DNA of 40,275 nt, taken from assembly GCA_945897475.1 (NCBI GenBank), contig CAMDFL010000023.1, positions 1-40,275 on the forward strand, written 5' to 3'. Source of the stretch: Bordetella parapertussis. Lineage in GTDB: Bacteria > Pseudomonadota > Gammaproteobacteria > Burkholderiales > SG8-39. The position numbers and the translations under genes are program-made. The notes below the pieces were generated by a model. It saw nothing but the letters and a program-made list of their open reading frames with translations. It was not told the DNA's origin and made no database searches. Shown here piece by piece: positions 5,255 to 15,466 of this stretch. Every line of letters starts with the position of its first letter. Positions within the stretch are counted from its first letter, which is position 1.

Positions 5255-7042
5255 TCAAGAACGCTTCAGCAGCGGCGCCCCGGTCGGCGTCACCATGACA
5301 TCGAGAAGATAAGGGCGGCCCGACGCGACGGCATTGATTGCGGTCTCCAGTGCGTGCCGCAAATCGCGCGCGAGCGTTACCGGACCGCTTGCCTCGACGC
5401 CCTGGGCGTTCGCCAGTTTCACCAGATCGAGCGACGGGTCGTCGATGCGCATGCCGATCCATTTGTTTTCCACCGGCCGCTTGCGCTCCCGCGCGACCGC
5501 CTCCTGATGCACCTCGTCGTTGAAGTTGGAGCGGTTGTTGGTGACGATGATGAGCACCGGAATGTGGTAATGCGCCGCGGTCCAGAGCGCGGTGGCGCCT
5601 TGCAGAAAATCGCTGTCGCCGATCAGCGTCATGGCAATGCGGCCGCGGTCGCGCACGCTGTCGCGCAATGCCAGACCGACACCGATCGCCATGCCCGGCC
5701 CGGCGCCGAGGCCACCGCCACCGTCCCAGCCGAGAAAATCCAGCGGCTCATGAAACGGGTAGTACTCGCTCGACCAACCCAGGCCGACGCGCACGATGGT
5801 GAAATGCCTCCCGGCGCGCGCCTGGGCGAGGCAATAGGTGAGTTCCTTGTACGAGATCGGCTGATCGCCCAATTGCGGGGGCGCCGGCATGGCATGCGAG
5901 GCCGGCGCAACGCCTTCCCATTTGCCCTCTGCGGTCGCGCCATCGAGAAAAGGCAACAACGCCTCGATAACCACATCCGGCTCGGCCAGCACCTTGAGAT
6001 CGACCGTGGGCAGGGCCTGGTGATCCATGCTCCAGCCGTTGTGGACATAGCTGTCGGTCGAGCAGTGAATAATGAACGCCCTCGCCGCACCGCCTGCCGC
6101 GGTCAGGCGCAAGGCGCCTGCCAGATCGACGCAGTCGAGCGCGAGGATCACGTCGGCCTGGCGCATCAAGGCCTGCGATTCCGATGGCAGATTGGGTCGC
6201 GGCGCCGGACCGTGCAGCGGGTGGTCGGTCGGAAACGACGCGCCGGCGCGCAGATCGGTGACCACGCGCGCGCCGAGCGCCTCGGCGAGTTTCACGCGGC
6301 GGTTCCAGTCTTCACTGCGCCGGGAGACTTTGCCGATGAATAACAGCGGACGTTTGGCAGCGATCAGGCGAGCGGCCATTTCCTTCAACGCCGAGGGCGC
6401 GGGATAAGGCGGCGGACCCGGCTGAAAGCGCGCGATGTCGGGCATCTCGAAGGTCGCGGTGTCGAGCGCCTCCTCCTGCAGGCCGGCATCGAGACAGACG
6501 TAGGTCGGGCCTTTGGGCGCGGTGCGCGCGATCTGCTGCGCGCGCAACAAAGCCTCGACCGCGGCCTGCGCCGACATCGGGGTGTTGTCCCACTTGGTGA
6601 AATTGCGCAACAGCGCGCCCTGATCGGCGGTGGTATGAATCCAGTCGACCCAGGGGCGGCGCTGGTCGGCATCGATCGGGCCGCCGGCGCCGATCACCAC
6701 CATCGGCACCCGCGCGCACCAGGCATTGAATATCTGCATCAACCCGGCCATCAGGCCGACATTGCTGTGCAGCAGGCAGCCCATCGGCGCGTCGGTGATC
6801 TTGGCATAGCCATGGGCGATGGCCACCGCATGGCCCTCGTTGAGGCACAGCAGCATCTGCGGATCGCGATTGCCGAGGTAATTCACCAGACTGTCATGCA
6901 GGCCGCGATAGCTCGCGCCGGGATTCATCGCCAAATACTTCAAGTCGAGCCGACGTATCATTTCTGCCATGATGTCGCTGGACCATTCCATCGCGGGCTT
7001 GTCGACGTTGATGGGCAATTCGATGTCGTTACGGCTTGTCAT
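5255..7042 (-). CDS. Thiamine diphosphate-dependent enzyme (acetolactate synthase/decarboxylase-like)
   Basis: The protein has 595 residues with three ThDP-enzyme domains. The N-terminal Pyr domain has the ThDP-activating glutamate in CLNEGHAVAIAHGYA (Glu69). A central domain resembles ILVB/BFD types (RPLLFIGKVSRRSEDW). The C-terminal PP domain has the cofactor motif GDSDFLQG...NNRSNFNDE (GDS replaces the usual GDG). Likely reactions are decarboxylation or carboligation of a 2-oxo acid, so substrate and product cannot be fixed. The start is ATG 7042. A longer open frame to 7126 only adds a low-complexity His/Leu stretch from a short tandem repeat. The gene is divergent from the CoxL-like gene and convergent with Bug 1. 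Confidence 0.82.
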   Translation of the reverse strand: MTSRNDIELPINVDKPAMEWSSDIMAEMIRRLDLKYLAMNPGASYRGLHDSLVNYLGNRDPQMLLCLNEGHAVAIAHGYAKITDAPMGCLLHSNVGLMAGLMQIFNAWCARVPMVVIGAGGPIDADQRRPWVDWIHTTADQGALLRNFTKWDNTPMSAQAAVEALLRAQQIARTAPKGPTYVCLDAGLQEEALDTATFEMPDIARFQPGPPPYPAPSALKEMAARLIAAKRPLLFIGKVSRRSEDWNRRVKLAEALGARVVTDLRAGASFPTDHPLHGPAPRPNLPSESQALMRQADVILALDCVDLAGALRLTAAGGAARAFIIHCSTDSYVHNGWSMDHQALPTVDLKVLAEPDVVIEALLPFLDGATAEGKWEGVAPASHAMPAPPQLGDQPISYKELTYCLAQARAGRHFTIVRVGLGWSSEYYPFHEPLDFLGWDGGGGLGAGPGMAIGVGLALRDSVRDRGRIAMTLIGDSDFLQGATALWTAAHYHIPVLIIVTNNRSNFNDEVHQEAVARERKRPVENKWIGMRIDDPSLDLVKLANAQGVEASGPVTLARDLRHALETAINAVASGRPYLLDVMVTPTGAPLLKRS

Positions 7043-7080
7043 GGGTGTCAGCTCTTGTGCGGGTGCATGTGAAGTTGGAT

Positions 7081-7118
7081 GCAGGTGCAGGTGCAGGTGC
7101 AGATGGATGCAGATGGAT
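7081..7118. repeat. Short tandem repeats in the divergent promoter region
   Basis: GCAGGT occurs three times in tandem (7081-7098), followed by GCAGATGGAT twice (7099-7118). The run lies in the 143-bp gap between the divergent ThDP enzyme and CoxL-like genes, where promoters of both must lie. Confidence 0.8.
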
Positions 7119-7185
7119 GCCTGCAATCATGCCTTTGGATTCGCGGCTGTGCGATTATCACACGGGCAATCTCGGGAGTTAATAA

Positions 7186-9564
7186 ATGACGCAACAATTC
7201 GGCGGCCATGCGCGCAAGGGCCGCAGCGAGGATCATCGCCTGCTGACCGGTCGCGGCAGCTTTGTTGAAAACCTGCGGCCGGCGGATGCCGCCAACGCAT
7301 GCGTGCTGCGTTCACCGCACGCCCATGCACGCATCGTCAGTGTGGATACGGGCGCGGCGGCCGCGATGCCGGGCGTGCTGGCGATCCTCACCGGGGCGGA
7401 TGTGCTGGCCGATGGCCTCGGGGGAATCCCCTGTGTCAGCCTGCCGCGCAGTGCCGCGGGCCGCACCCTGCCGATCATCGAACCGCCTTATCTCGCATTG
7501 GCCGCGGATCGAGTCCGCTTCGTCGGTGATGCCGTGGCCTTGGTGGTCGCAGAGACGCCGATGCAAGCACGGGACGCGGCCGAGCAGGTCGCCATCGAAT
7601 ACGAACCCCTGCCCGCGGTAGTTGAAACCGCGCGCGCGGCGGACGCCGGCGCGCCGCAGCTCTGGTCGATGGCGCCCGGCAATCGCTCCTTTGTGTATGA
7701 ATTGGGCGATGCGATCGCCGTGGATGCGGCACTGGCCAGGGCCTATCATGTCGCCCGCGTCAAGCTGACCATCAGCCGGGTGACCGCCAACCCGATCGAG
7801 ACACGCAACGCGATCGGCGCGTTTGACCGCGGCAACGGCCGCTACACGCTGACCAGCGGCAACCAGACGCCGCATCAATTGAAGAGCGTGTTGGCGAAAA
7901 CCATTTTCAAAGTGCCCGAGAGCATGATCCGCATCGTGTCGCCGGATGTCGGCGGCGGCTTCGGGCTCAAGGGGGGATTGTTCCGCGAGCAGATTCTGGT
8001 GATGTGGGCCGCGCGCCGGCTCGGACGCACGGTCGCGTGGATGGGCGAGCGCGGCGAGTCGCTGCTCTCCGACGAACACGCGCGCGACAACGTCATTGAG
8101 GCGGAGCTGGGCCTGGACAGGAGCGGCCGCTTTCTGGGCTTGCGGGTGCGCAGCACCGCCAATCTGGGGGCGTACGTGGCGTTGCGCGGCGCCCATCCGC
8201 CAACCAATAACCTCGGTTCACTATCGGGCGTCTATACCACCCCGGCCATTCACGCCAGGTCCGAGGGGGTGTTCTCGAACACCTCGCCGACTTCGTCCTA
8301 TCGCGGCGCCGGCCGGCCCGAGGCGACTTATGTGATCGAGCGCGCGATCGATGTCGCGGCCGACGAGCTTGGCATCGACCGCCTGGAGATGCGGCGGCGC
8401 AATGCCATTCCGGCCGCGGCGATGCCCTACCAGACCGGGTTTCTGTTTACCTACGACAGCGGCGCCTTCGAGCGCAATATGACGCTGGCAACGCAGGCCG
8501 GCGCCTGGGCCGGGTTCGCCGCGCGCCGCGCGTTGTCGCTCTCGCAGGGGAAGCTTCGCGGCATCGGCATCGCCAACTGCATCGAACAAGCCGGAGGCCC
8601 TTATGGCTCGCCATGGGAAGAACGCGCCGACCTGCGCTTCGATCCCGGTGGCGGCATGGTCGTCATGGTCGGCACCTTATCCACCGGACAGGGACACGAA
8701 ACTGTCTTCGCCGACATGGTGGCATCGAGATTTGGCATACACCGCGAGGCGGTGCGCGTGGTTCAGGGCGATACCGACATCGTGCCGTTCGGGCGTGGCA
8801 GTTATGGTTCGCGTTCGCTGATGGTGGCCGGGTCCGCGGTGACCCTGGTTTGCGAGAAGGTGATTGCCAAAGGCCGCCGCATCGCGGCCCATCTGTTCGA
8901 GGCGGCCGACGCCGATGTGATTTTCGAAGGCGGCAGCTTCAAGGTATCGGGCACCGATCGCGCCCTGACATTCGCCGAGGTGGTGCGCGCCGGGTTCAGC
9001 GTGCATAAACTGCCGCCGGATCTCGCCGGCGGACTGGACAGCAGCGTCACTTACGCGCCGAAGGAGCCCAGCTATCCGAATGGATGCCATGTGTGCGAAG
9101 TCGAGATCGATCCGGACACCGGCGCGCTGGCGCTGATTAGCTATGTGGTGGCCGACGATGTCGGTCGTGTGATCAATCCTGCCATGGTCGAAGGCCAGAT
9201 TCACGGCGGCATCGCGCAAGGTGCCGGCCAGGCACTGTTCGAGAACGTGATCTACGACCGCGACAATGGCCAACTGGTGACCGGCTCGTTCATGGATTAC
9301 GCCATGCCCCGGGCGGATGACCTGCCCGCGATACAAATCATCACCAATGAAGTGCCGTGCACCACCAATCCCCTGGGCGTGAAGGGCGCGGGCGAGGCCG
9401 GTGTGATCGGTTCGATTCCTGCCGTTATCAGCGCCGTGGTCGATGCGCTGCGCCCGCTGGGCGTCAGGCATATCGATATGCCGGCGACGCCGGAACGGAT
9501 CTGGCGCGCTATTCTGGAACAGCCGCGCGTCCTCCATAGCGATAAAAAAAATACAAACATTTAA
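7186..9564 (+). CDS. Molybdenum hydroxylase large subunit (xanthine dehydrogenase/CoxL family)
   Basis: The protein has 792 residues, typical of the molybdopterin-binding subunit of xanthine oxidase-family hydroxylases. Features in order are the N-terminal a/b hammerhead domain (EDHRLLTGRGSFVENL), the cofactor loop DVGGGFGLKGG, the active-site loop SYRGAGR and the catalytic glutamate in GVKGAGEAG. The SYRGAGR loop matches form II CoxL-like proteins (AYRGAGR), not the AYxCSFR loop of true CO dehydrogenase, so the substrate is probably an aldehyde or an N-heterocycle to be hydroxylated with water. GGGAG precedes ATG 7186. The 2Fe-2S small subunit and FAD medium subunit normally encoded beside it are absent on both sides, so electron-transfer partners must be elsewhere. 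Confidence 0.9.
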   Translation: MTQQFGGHARKGRSEDHRLLTGRGSFVENLRPADAANACVLRSPHAHARIVSVDTGAAAAMPGVLAILTGADVLADGLGGIPCVSLPRSAAGRTLPIIEPPYLALAADRVRFVGDAVALVVAETPMQARDAAEQVAIEYEPLPAVVETARAADAGAPQLWSMAPGNRSFVYELGDAIAVDAALARAYHVARVKLTISRVTANPIETRNAIGAFDRGNGRYTLTSGNQTPHQLKSVLAKTIFKVPESMIRIVSPDVGGGFGLKGGLFREQILVMWAARRLGRTVAWMGERGESLLSDEHARDNVIEAELGLDRSGRFLGLRVRSTANLGAYVALRGAHPPTNNLGSLSGVYTTPAIHARSEGVFSNTSPTSSYRGAGRPEATYVIERAIDVAADELGIDRLEMRRRNAIPAAAMPYQTGFLFTYDSGAFERNMTLATQAGAWAGFAARRALSLSQGKLRGIGIANCIEQAGGPYGSPWEERADLRFDPGGGMVVMVGTLSTGQGHETVFADMVASRFGIHREAVRVVQGDTDIVPFGRGSYGSRSLMVAGSAVTLVCEKVIAKGRRIAAHLFEAADADVIFEGGSFKVSGTDRALTFAEVVRAGFSVHKLPPDLAGGLDSSVTYAPKEPSYPNGCHVCEVEIDPDTGALALISYVVADDVGRVINPAMVEGQIHGGIAQGAGQALFENVIYDRDNGQLVTGSFMDYAMPRADDLPAIQIITNEVPCTTNPLGVKGAGEAGVIGSIPAVISAVVDALRPLGVRHIDMPATPERIWRAILEQPRVLHSDKKNTNI

Positions 9565-9655
9565 GTAATTAAATCAATAACAGGAGCTAATTTTCAGGCA
9601 GTTTTGATTCCATTTTTATTGAAATATCTTCCAAGGTCGTCCAGCTGCCGCTGCT

Positions 9656-10639
9656 TCATGGCGCGCGAATTCGGCCGTCGGTGCTGCGTTCAACAAAGTG
9701 GCAGGCGACCCAGTGGTCTTCGGCTATCTTGTTGAGCGGCGGTTCGCGTTCGGCGCAGACGGCGGCGGCAAAGGGGCAACGGGTGCGGAAGCGGCATCCG
9801 GATGGAGGATCGATCGAGGACGGGATTTCGCCCTCGATCACGGTTTGATCGCGCAGGCCCGGTTGCCCGGGATCGGGAATGGGCACGGACTTAATCAAGG
9901 CGCGGGTATACGGATGCAGCGGCTGCGACCACAGGCGCGCGCGCGGCGATTGTTCGACGATCTTGCCCAGGTACATCACCGCGACGCGGTGGGCGATGTG
10001 CTGCACCACTGATAGGTCGTGCGAGATGAACAGGTAAGACAGGCCATGCTCGCGCTGAAGATCTGCGAGCAGGTTGATCACCTGGGCCTGGACCGAAACG
10101 TCAAGGGCCGATACCGGTTCGTCGCAGATGATGAGCTCGGGATTTAGGGCGAGGGCGCGCGCGATGCCGACGCGCTGGCGCTGGCCGCCGGAGAATTCGT
10201 GCGGGTGGCGGCCGAGCGCATCCGCATGCAGGCCGACGCGTTGCGCCAGCGCGATGACGCGCTCGCGGCGTTCGCGCGGATTGCCGATGCTGTGGACGAT
10301 GAGCGGTTCTTCAATGATCCGCCCGACCGGCAGCCGCGGATTGAGCGACGCATACGGGTCCTGGAAGATCATCTGCATGCGCGCGCGCTGGCGGCGCAGT
10401 TCGCCGCGGTTGGCGCCGACGATCTCGGCGCCGTCGAGCTTGACGCTGCCACGCGTCGGTTTCACCAGCCCGACGATGGTTTTTCCCAGGGTCGACTTGC
10501 CGCAGCCCGATTCACCGACCAGGCCGAGGGTTTCGCCGCGCTGCAATTCCAGGCTGACACCATCGAGCGCGCGCAGCGTGCCCTGGCGGGTTGGGAACAG
10601 CACCTGAATGTCGTCGACGGCAAGCAGCGGCCCGCTCAT
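9656..10639 (-). CDS. ABC transporter ATPase, oligopeptide/dipeptide type (DppF/OppF-like)
   Basis: The protein has 327 residues with Walker [10 protein letters not shown], signature FSGGQRQR, Walker B LIICDEP and H-loop FISHD. A C-terminal oligopeptide-transporter extension contains [10 protein letters not shown]. It energises uptake with the DppD-like ATPase and the two permeases upstream. ATG 10639 overlaps the stop of the preceding ATPase gene (ATGA). Last gene of the five-gene minus-strand operon. An upstream extension of this frame to 11119 runs antiphase through the preceding gene and is not coding. Confidence 0.9.
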   Translation of the reverse strand: MSGPLLAVDDIQVLFPTRQGTLRALDGVSLELQRGETLGLVGESGCGKSTLGKTIVGLVKPTRGSVKLDGAEIVGANRGELRRQRARMQMIFQDPYASLNPRLPVGRIIEEPLIVHSIGNPRERRERVIALAQRVGLHADALGRHPHEFSGGQRQRVGIARALALNPELIICDEPVSALDVSVQAQVINLLADLQREHGLSYLFISHDLSVVQHIAHRVAVMYLGKIVEQSPRARLWSQPLHPYTRALIKSVPIPDPGQPGLRDQTVIEGEIPSSIDPPSGCRFRTRCPFAAAVCAEREPPLNKIAEDHWVACHFVERSTDGRIRAP

Positions 10640-11631
10640 GCCGGGTCCGCGCCCTGCGTCAGGAAACACGCGCTCTTGCGTCCGTCGCGCGTCGGCAGCA
10701 GTGCCGGTTGCTCGACCTGACAACGTGCGAACGCCTTCGGGCAGCGCGGCGCGAAAGCACAGCCCACCGGCAATTGATCGGGCTGCGGCACCATGCCAAG
10801 GATGTCGATCAGGCGCCGTCGGGCGCCTTCCTCCGCGTCCTGGTGCATGCGCGGTGTCGCGCCGAGCAGCCCCTCGGTATAGGGATGCAATGGTTCCCCG
10901 AACAACTCGCGCACCGGGGCCTCCTCGACGACGCGCCCGGCATACATCACCAGCACGCGCTGCGCGATCTGCGCGACCACGCCGAGGTTGTGGGTGATGA
11001 GCAGCATGCCCATGCCGAACTCGGCCTGCAGGCGCGCGAGCAAGCCCAGGATCTGCGCCTGCACCGTGACATCGAGTGCGGTGGTGGGTTCGTCGGCAAT
11101 CAGGATCTTCGGCCGGCACGCCAGCGCCATGGCGATCATTACGCGCTGGCGCATGCCGCCCGACAGGCGATGCGGGTATTCGTCGATGCGTTGGCGGGCA
11201 TCGGGAATGCGCACCCGCTCGAGCAGCGCGATTGCTTCTTCGATGGCTTCCTGGCCGGTGATTTCGCGATGCTCGCGAATCGCCTCGACAATCTGCTGTC
11301 CGATGGTCATCACCGGATTGAGCGAAGTCATTGGCTCCTGAAAGATCATCGAGATGTCGCGCCCGCGCACCTTTCGCATCTGGTCCTCTTCGAGCCGCAG
11401 CAGGTCCCGCCCGGCAAACAGCACCTCACCCGCGGCGATGCGCGCCGGCGGTTCGGGGAGCACGCGCAGCACGGACATGGCGGTGACGGATTTGCCGCAG
11501 CCGGATTCACCGACGATCGCCAGCGTCTCGCCTTCTTCCAGCGTGAAGCCGACCTTGTCGACGACCGTGACAAAACCCTTCGGGCCCGCGAACTGGGTGG
11601 TGAGGCCGCGCACCTCGAGAATGGCGGGCAT
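10636..11631 (-). CDS. ABC transporter ATPase, oligopeptide/dipeptide type (DppD/OppD-like)
   Basis: The protein has 331 residues with Walker A GESGCGKS, signature LSGGMRQRV, Walker B ILIADEPT and H-loop LLITHN. The C-terminal cysteine motif [14 protein letters not shown] is usual for Dpp/Opp ATPases. It pairs with the overlapping DppF-like ATPase and follows the DppC-like permease by 10 bp. Confidence 0.9.
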   Translation of the reverse strand: MPAILEVRGLTTQFAGPKGFVTVVDKVGFTLEEGETLAIVGESGCGKSVTAMSVLRVLPEPPARIAAGEVLFAGRDLLRLEEDQMRKVRGRDISMIFQEPMTSLNPVMTIGQQIVEAIREHREITGQEAIEEAIALLERVRIPDARQRIDEYPHRLSGGMRQRVMIAMALACRPKILIADEPTTALDVTVQAQILGLLARLQAEFGMGMLLITHNLGVVAQIAQRVLVMYAGRVVEEAPVRELFGEPLHPYTEGLLGATPRMHQDAEEGARRRLIDILGMVPQPDQLPVGCAFAPRCPKAFARCQVEQPALLPTRDGRKSACFLTQGADPA

Positions 11632-11641
11632 GGCGCGCTGC

Positions 11642-12484
11642 CTACCGGTTCTTCAGGCGCGGGTTGAGCGCGTCGTTCAGGCCTTCGCCCACCAGATTGA
11701 GCGCGAGCACCGTGATCACGATGGCGACCCCCGGCAGCGCGCTCATGTACCAGGCGGTGCGCATGGCCTCGCGGCCGATGCCAATCATGGTGCCCCAGCT
11801 CATCAGGTTGGGGTCGCCCAGGCCGAGGAACGACAGGCCCGATTCGGTGAGGATCGCCGAGGCCACCAGGATCGAGGACATGACAATGATCGGCGCCAGG
11901 CAGTTGGGCAGAATCTGCTGGAAGATGATGCGCGTCTCGCTCATGCCGATGACGACGCAGGATTGCACGAATTCGCGCTCGCGCAACGACAGGAACTCCG
12001 CCCTCACCAGGCGCGCGACCGAAGGCCAGGTCACTGCGCTGATGACCAGGATGATGGTAAGCATGGAAGGCTTGAAAATCGCGACCAGGACCACCGCAAG
12101 CAGAAAAGTCGGGATGGTCTGGAACAACTCGGTGATGCGCATCAGGAGGTCGTCGGGCCAGCCGCGAAAGTAACCGGCCACCGCGCCCACCGTCACGCCG
12201 ATGCCAAGCGCTGCGGCCGTCGCGGCCAGTCCGATGAGCAGCGAGACACGCGAGCCGTGCACGATGCCGCTCAAGATGTCACGGCCGAGCGTGTCGGAAC
12301 CCAGCGGAAATTCAGGGTCTTCGCCGGGCCACAGAAACGGGCGCACCACGATGTCCCAGGGGTCCGCCGACACCAGCCACGGGCCGATCAGCGCAACCGC
12401 CATCACAAAGAGCAGCAGCACCAGGCCGATCATCGCCGAGGTCTTGCGCCGGTAGCGCCGCCAGAAATCCCGCCACGCCGCCAT
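11642..12484 (-). CDS. ABC transporter permease, DppC/OppC-like
   Basis: This inner-membrane protein has 280 residues, with an N-terminal membrane segment ([20 protein letters not shown]), a periplasmic loop containing [20 protein letters not shown] that is typical of OppC-type permeases, and further hydrophobic segments. The conserved cytoplasmic loop region is [20 protein letters not shown]. The start codon directly follows the stop of the DppB-like gene, so translation is coupled. Confidence 0.9.
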   Translation of the reverse strand: MAAWRDFWRRYRRKTSAMIGLVLLLFVMAVALIGPWLVSADPWDIVVRPFLWPGEDPEFPLGSDTLGRDILSGIVHGSRVSLLIGLAATAAALGIGVTVGAVAGYFRGWPDDLLMRITELFQTIPTFLLAVVLVAIFKPSMLTIILVISAVTWPSVARLVRAEFLSLREREFVQSCVVIGMSETRIIFQQILPNCLAPIIVMSSILVASAILTESGLSFLGLGDPNLMSWGTMIGIGREAMRTAWYMSALPGVAIVITVLALNLVGEGLNDALNPRLKNR

Positions 12485-13489
12485 TCAGCCCACCTCGATG
12501 CGCGGGTCGAGCCAGGCGTACAGCAGGTCGGTGATGAGATTGGCGATCACCACCAGCGCCGATCCGAGCAGCAGGATGCCGATCAGCAGATTGTGGTCGC
12601 GCTGCAGGATGGCGTCGAATGCAAGACGCCCCAGGCCAGGCCAGCCGAACACCGTCTCCACCAGCACCGCGCCGCCAAGCAGCGAGCCCACCTGCAGGCC
12701 GAGCATGGTCACCATCGGCAGGATGGCGTTGGGCAGCACATGGCGGAAGGCGATGCGGCCTTGCGACAGGCCCTTGGCGCGCGCGGTGCGGATGTAATCC
12801 AGGCCGAATATTTCCAGCATCGAGGCGCGCATCAGGCGCGTATAAACGGCCATGTGGAAAAGCGCGAGGCTGCAGGCGGGCAGGACCAGGTGACGCCCCA
12901 CGTCGAGCGTCGCGGCGAACCAGCCCAGATTCGCGCCGATGGTGTACATGCCGTTGCCGGGCAAGAGGTTCAACTTTACCGTGAACAGCACAATGGCCAT
13001 GAGGCCGAACCAGAACAGCGGCGTGGCGTAGCAGAGCAAGGCAAGCACCGACACCGCGTCGTCCGCAAAGGTATTGACGCGCCGCGCCGAGAACACCCCC
13101 AGCAGCAGGCCGGCGGTGAACGACAGCAGCATGCTCGCCACCATCAACAGCAACGTCGCCGGCAGGCGCGTCATGATGAGTTCGAACACCGGCATGTTGT
13201 TGCGAAATGAAAAGCCGAAATCGAGCTGCACCACATTGACAAGGTACTGGAACAGCTGCACGTAAATGGGCTGATCCAGCCCGTAGGAGCGCCGCAGCTT
13301 CTCCAGGTACTGCACATCGGCGCCGCCGAATTCACCGGCGAGCACGTCGATCGCGTCACCCGGTGCCAGGTGCACGATGATGAAGTTGAGGACGACAATG
13401 GCGAGCAGGGTGAGCGCCGCCTGCGCCGAGCGGCGCGCCAGAAAACGGGCAACCCGGTTGCGCCCCGCGCGCTGCATCGCCGGCTGCAC
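12485..13489 (-). CDS. ABC transporter permease, DppB/OppB-like
   Basis: The protein has 334 residues with the OppB-type N-terminal segment (FLARRSAQAALTLLAIVV), several membrane helices, and the cytoplasmic EAA-like loop DYIRTARAKGLSQGRIAFRH with downstream PMVTMLG and ETVFGWPGLGRL. It forms the pore with the DppC-like protein. It starts 23 bp after the binding-protein gene. Confidence 0.9.
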   Translation of the reverse strand: MQPAMQRAGRNRVARFLARRSAQAALTLLAIVVLNFIIVHLAPGDAIDVLAGEFGGADVQYLEKLRRSYGLDQPIYVQLFQYLVNVVQLDFGFSFRNNMPVFELIMTRLPATLLLMVASMLLSFTAGLLLGVFSARRVNTFADDAVSVLALLCYATPLFWFGLMAIVLFTVKLNLLPGNGMYTIGANLGWFAATLDVGRHLVLPACSLALFHMAVYTRLMRASMLEIFGLDYIRTARAKGLSQGRIAFRHVLPNAILPMVTMLGLQVGSLLGGAVLVETVFGWPGLGRLAFDAILQRDHNLLIGILLLGSALVVIANLITDLLYAWLDPRIEVG

Positions 13490-13512
13490 GCGCTTTAATC
13501 CCGCGGGGATTC

Positions 13513-15117
13513 CTACTTCTCCATGTAGACGTTGGAGAAACTCTCATACGGTCCCAGACCCGTCGTATTGAGATTCCTGACCTTCTTGTCGTGGATCGTG
13601 AACCACTGAATGTAGACCAGGCCCATGTTGGGCAGGTCGGTCATCACCAGCTTCTGCACGTCGGCATACATTGCCTTGCGTTTGGCCGCATTGTTCTCGA
13701 CCTGGGCGGCTTCGAGAAGCTTGTCCATCGCGGGGTTGCTATAGCCGGAACCGTTCGAGTAGGAAACCCCTTTCTGGATGGTCTTGCTCCAGTAGAAGCG
13801 CTGCAGTCCTATCACCGGATCGGCAATGTTCGAGGCCGAGTAGATGTTGATGTCGAAGTCGTTTTCGGTCCACATCCGGCGCAGGTAGGTGGGGTTATCC
13901 GAACTTCGAATTTCCGCGGGGATGCCTATGCGGCCCAGCGATTGCTTCAATACCTCGGCGGTCTGGCGGAACATCTCGCCGCTGGGCGCCCAATCGATCG
14001 TCAGCTTGAAGCGGACGCCGTCGGCACCGCGCTTGAAACCGGCCTGGTCGAGCAGGGATTCGGCCTTCTTCAGATCGTAGGGATACTGCGGCACCTTGTC
14101 GGTGTGGAAGTCGGCCTGCTTGTTGGTCACCGGCGAGCTGGCTTTTTCGGCGAAACCGAACCACACGTTTTTCACCAGGAAGTCGGTGTTGATGGAGTGG
14201 GCAATCGCCTGGCGCACGCGCCGGTCCTGCAGTTGGGGCCGGCGCAGGTTGAACTCCATGTAATTGACCGATGTGTTGTATTCGTAGCCGGCGGTGGTCA
14301 CCGCGAGATTGGGCAGGGCCTTCAGGCGCTGCACGTCATTGAGCGGGACGATGTACTGCGTGCCGTATTGCACGGCGCCCGACTCCAGCGCCACGGCACG
14401 GGCCGCGCCGTCGGGAATGATACGGAAAATCAGCGTGTCCAGATAAGGCCTGGGCTTGTCCCAATAGTCGGGATTGCGCACCAGCGTGATGTGGCTGCCG
14501 CGCTGCCATTCCTTGAATTTGAACGGCCCGGTGCCGATCGGCGCGAGGTTCGCCGGATTCTTGAGCGGCTCGGTGCCTTCGTAGATGTGCTTGGGCATGA
14601 TCGGCGATTCGGCGCCGGCCAGCGCGCGCATGACATAGGGCGACGGTTCGGCGAGGCGAAACACCGCTGTCAACGCATCGGGTGTCTGCACCGCGTTCAG
14701 ATGCAGAAAGGTTGCCGGGCCCCGCGAATGCACCTTCTTCAGGATTTCCATGAAGGTGTATTGCACATCGGCCGAAGTGAATGGCTTGCCGTCATGCCAT
14801 TTCACATTGGGCCGCAGCTTGAAGGTGATCGTCCTGCCGTCGGCACTGACGTTCCACGCGGTCGCCAGTTGCGGCAGTATCTTGAACTTCGGGTCGTAGG
14901 TCACCAGGCCTTCGAATATCTTGGGCGAGACCGTATAGACCGGCGAAGAGGTGTTGACGCCCGCGGCCAACACCGCCGGTTCGGGATTGAGAATCATCGA
15001 CAGCGTGCCGCCCTGAGTTGGCTCCGCTGCGAAAGCCTGGCCGCTAATGGAGGCCAGAGCGAGCATTCCCATTGCAGACGCCGCGATTCGGGTGAGACCT
15101 TGAAGATGTCGAAACAT
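13513..15117 (-). CDS. ABC transporter periplasmic binding protein, peptide/nickel (SBP_bac_5) type
   Basis: The protein has 534 residues: signal peptide (MFRHLQGLTRIAASAMGM, then hydrophobic, cut after AFA), then the large two-lobed binding domain of the DppA/OppA/NikA class (FKLRPNVKWHDGKPFTSADV, RRVRQAIAHSINTDFL, LDQAGFKRGADGVRF). The start is ATG 15117, with AAAGGA upstream; a longer frame to 15345 lacks a signal peptide at its start. First gene of the dpp-like operon. SBP_bac_5 proteins bind peptides, but also glutathione, opines, sugars and metal chelates, so the ligand is open. Confidence 0.9.
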   Translation of the reverse strand: MFRHLQGLTRIAASAMGMLALASISGQAFAAEPTQGGTLSMILNPEPAVLAAGVNTSSPVYTVSPKIFEGLVTYDPKFKILPQLATAWNVSADGRTITFKLRPNVKWHDGKPFTSADVQYTFMEILKKVHSRGPATFLHLNAVQTPDALTAVFRLAEPSPYVMRALAGAESPIMPKHIYEGTEPLKNPANLAPIGTGPFKFKEWQRGSHITLVRNPDYWDKPRPYLDTLIFRIIPDGAARAVALESGAVQYGTQYIVPLNDVQRLKALPNLAVTTAGYEYNTSVNYMEFNLRRPQLQDRRVRQAIAHSINTDFLVKNVWFGFAEKASSPVTNKQADFHTDKVPQYPYDLKKAESLLDQAGFKRGADGVRFKLTIDWAPSGEMFRQTAEVLKQSLGRIGIPAEIRSSDNPTYLRRMWTENDFDINIYSASNIADPVIGLQRFYWSKTIQKGVSYSNGSGYSNPAMDKLLEAAQVENNAAKRKAMYADVQKLVMTDLPNMGLVYIQWFTIHDKKVRNLNTTGLGPYESFSNVYMEK

Positions 15118-15404
15118 GTTGTGTCCTTTGGGTTCGGGGCTGACCGGGAGAAGCAGCAACGCAACTGGAATTGTAGCTGGGTTCAGCCTGGCCTGACCGG
15201 CTTGCGGCAACGACAGGCTTAAGGCACCCACAGGCTTACCACACCGATTGTTCCTTTTATGGATTTTGCATCGCCTGCCCAAGGCAGGCGGCTGCCGCGA
15301 CTCAATAAGCCTGGCCCACCCGGATGAAACTGGCTTGGGCCACATCGGCAGCTAAATTTCCATCAGGTGAGAATTCCTTGGATATATTGCCATACCTTTT
15401 GCCG

Positions 15405-15460
15405 TTCAACGCAATATTCAACGCAATATTCTTGACAGCGTATGAACCAGTGTCTAGCCT
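15405..15460 (+). promoter_or_regulatory. Promoter with direct repeats for the CobW-like operon
   Basis: TTCAACGCAATA occurs twice in direct tandem (15405-15428). It is followed by a -35-like TTGACA (15432-15437) and, after 17 bp, a -10-like TAGCCT (15455-15460). The ATG lies at 15467, just where transcription should begin, and no ribosome binding site is visible, so the mRNA may be leaderless. The direct repeats sit where an activator or repressor could bind. Confidence 0.5.
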
Positions 15461-15466
15461 AGCCGA

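Noticed and set aside
7043-7126. His-rich metal-binding N-terminus of the ThDP enzyme
   Set aside because: The HLHLHL run comes from a tandem DNA repeat; ATG 7042 fits the family.
10640-11119. Long N-terminal extension of the DppF-like ATPase
   Set aside because: It is an out-of-phase reading of the overlapping DppD-like gene; ATG 10639 gives the normal length.
11354-13210. A 618-codon open frame on the plus strand
   Set aside because: Antisense shadow of the ATPase and permease genes, with low-complexity composition and no family match.
13591-15222. A 543-codon open frame on the plus strand
   Set aside because: Antisense shadow of the SBP_bac_5 binding protein, which has a signal peptide and family motifs.
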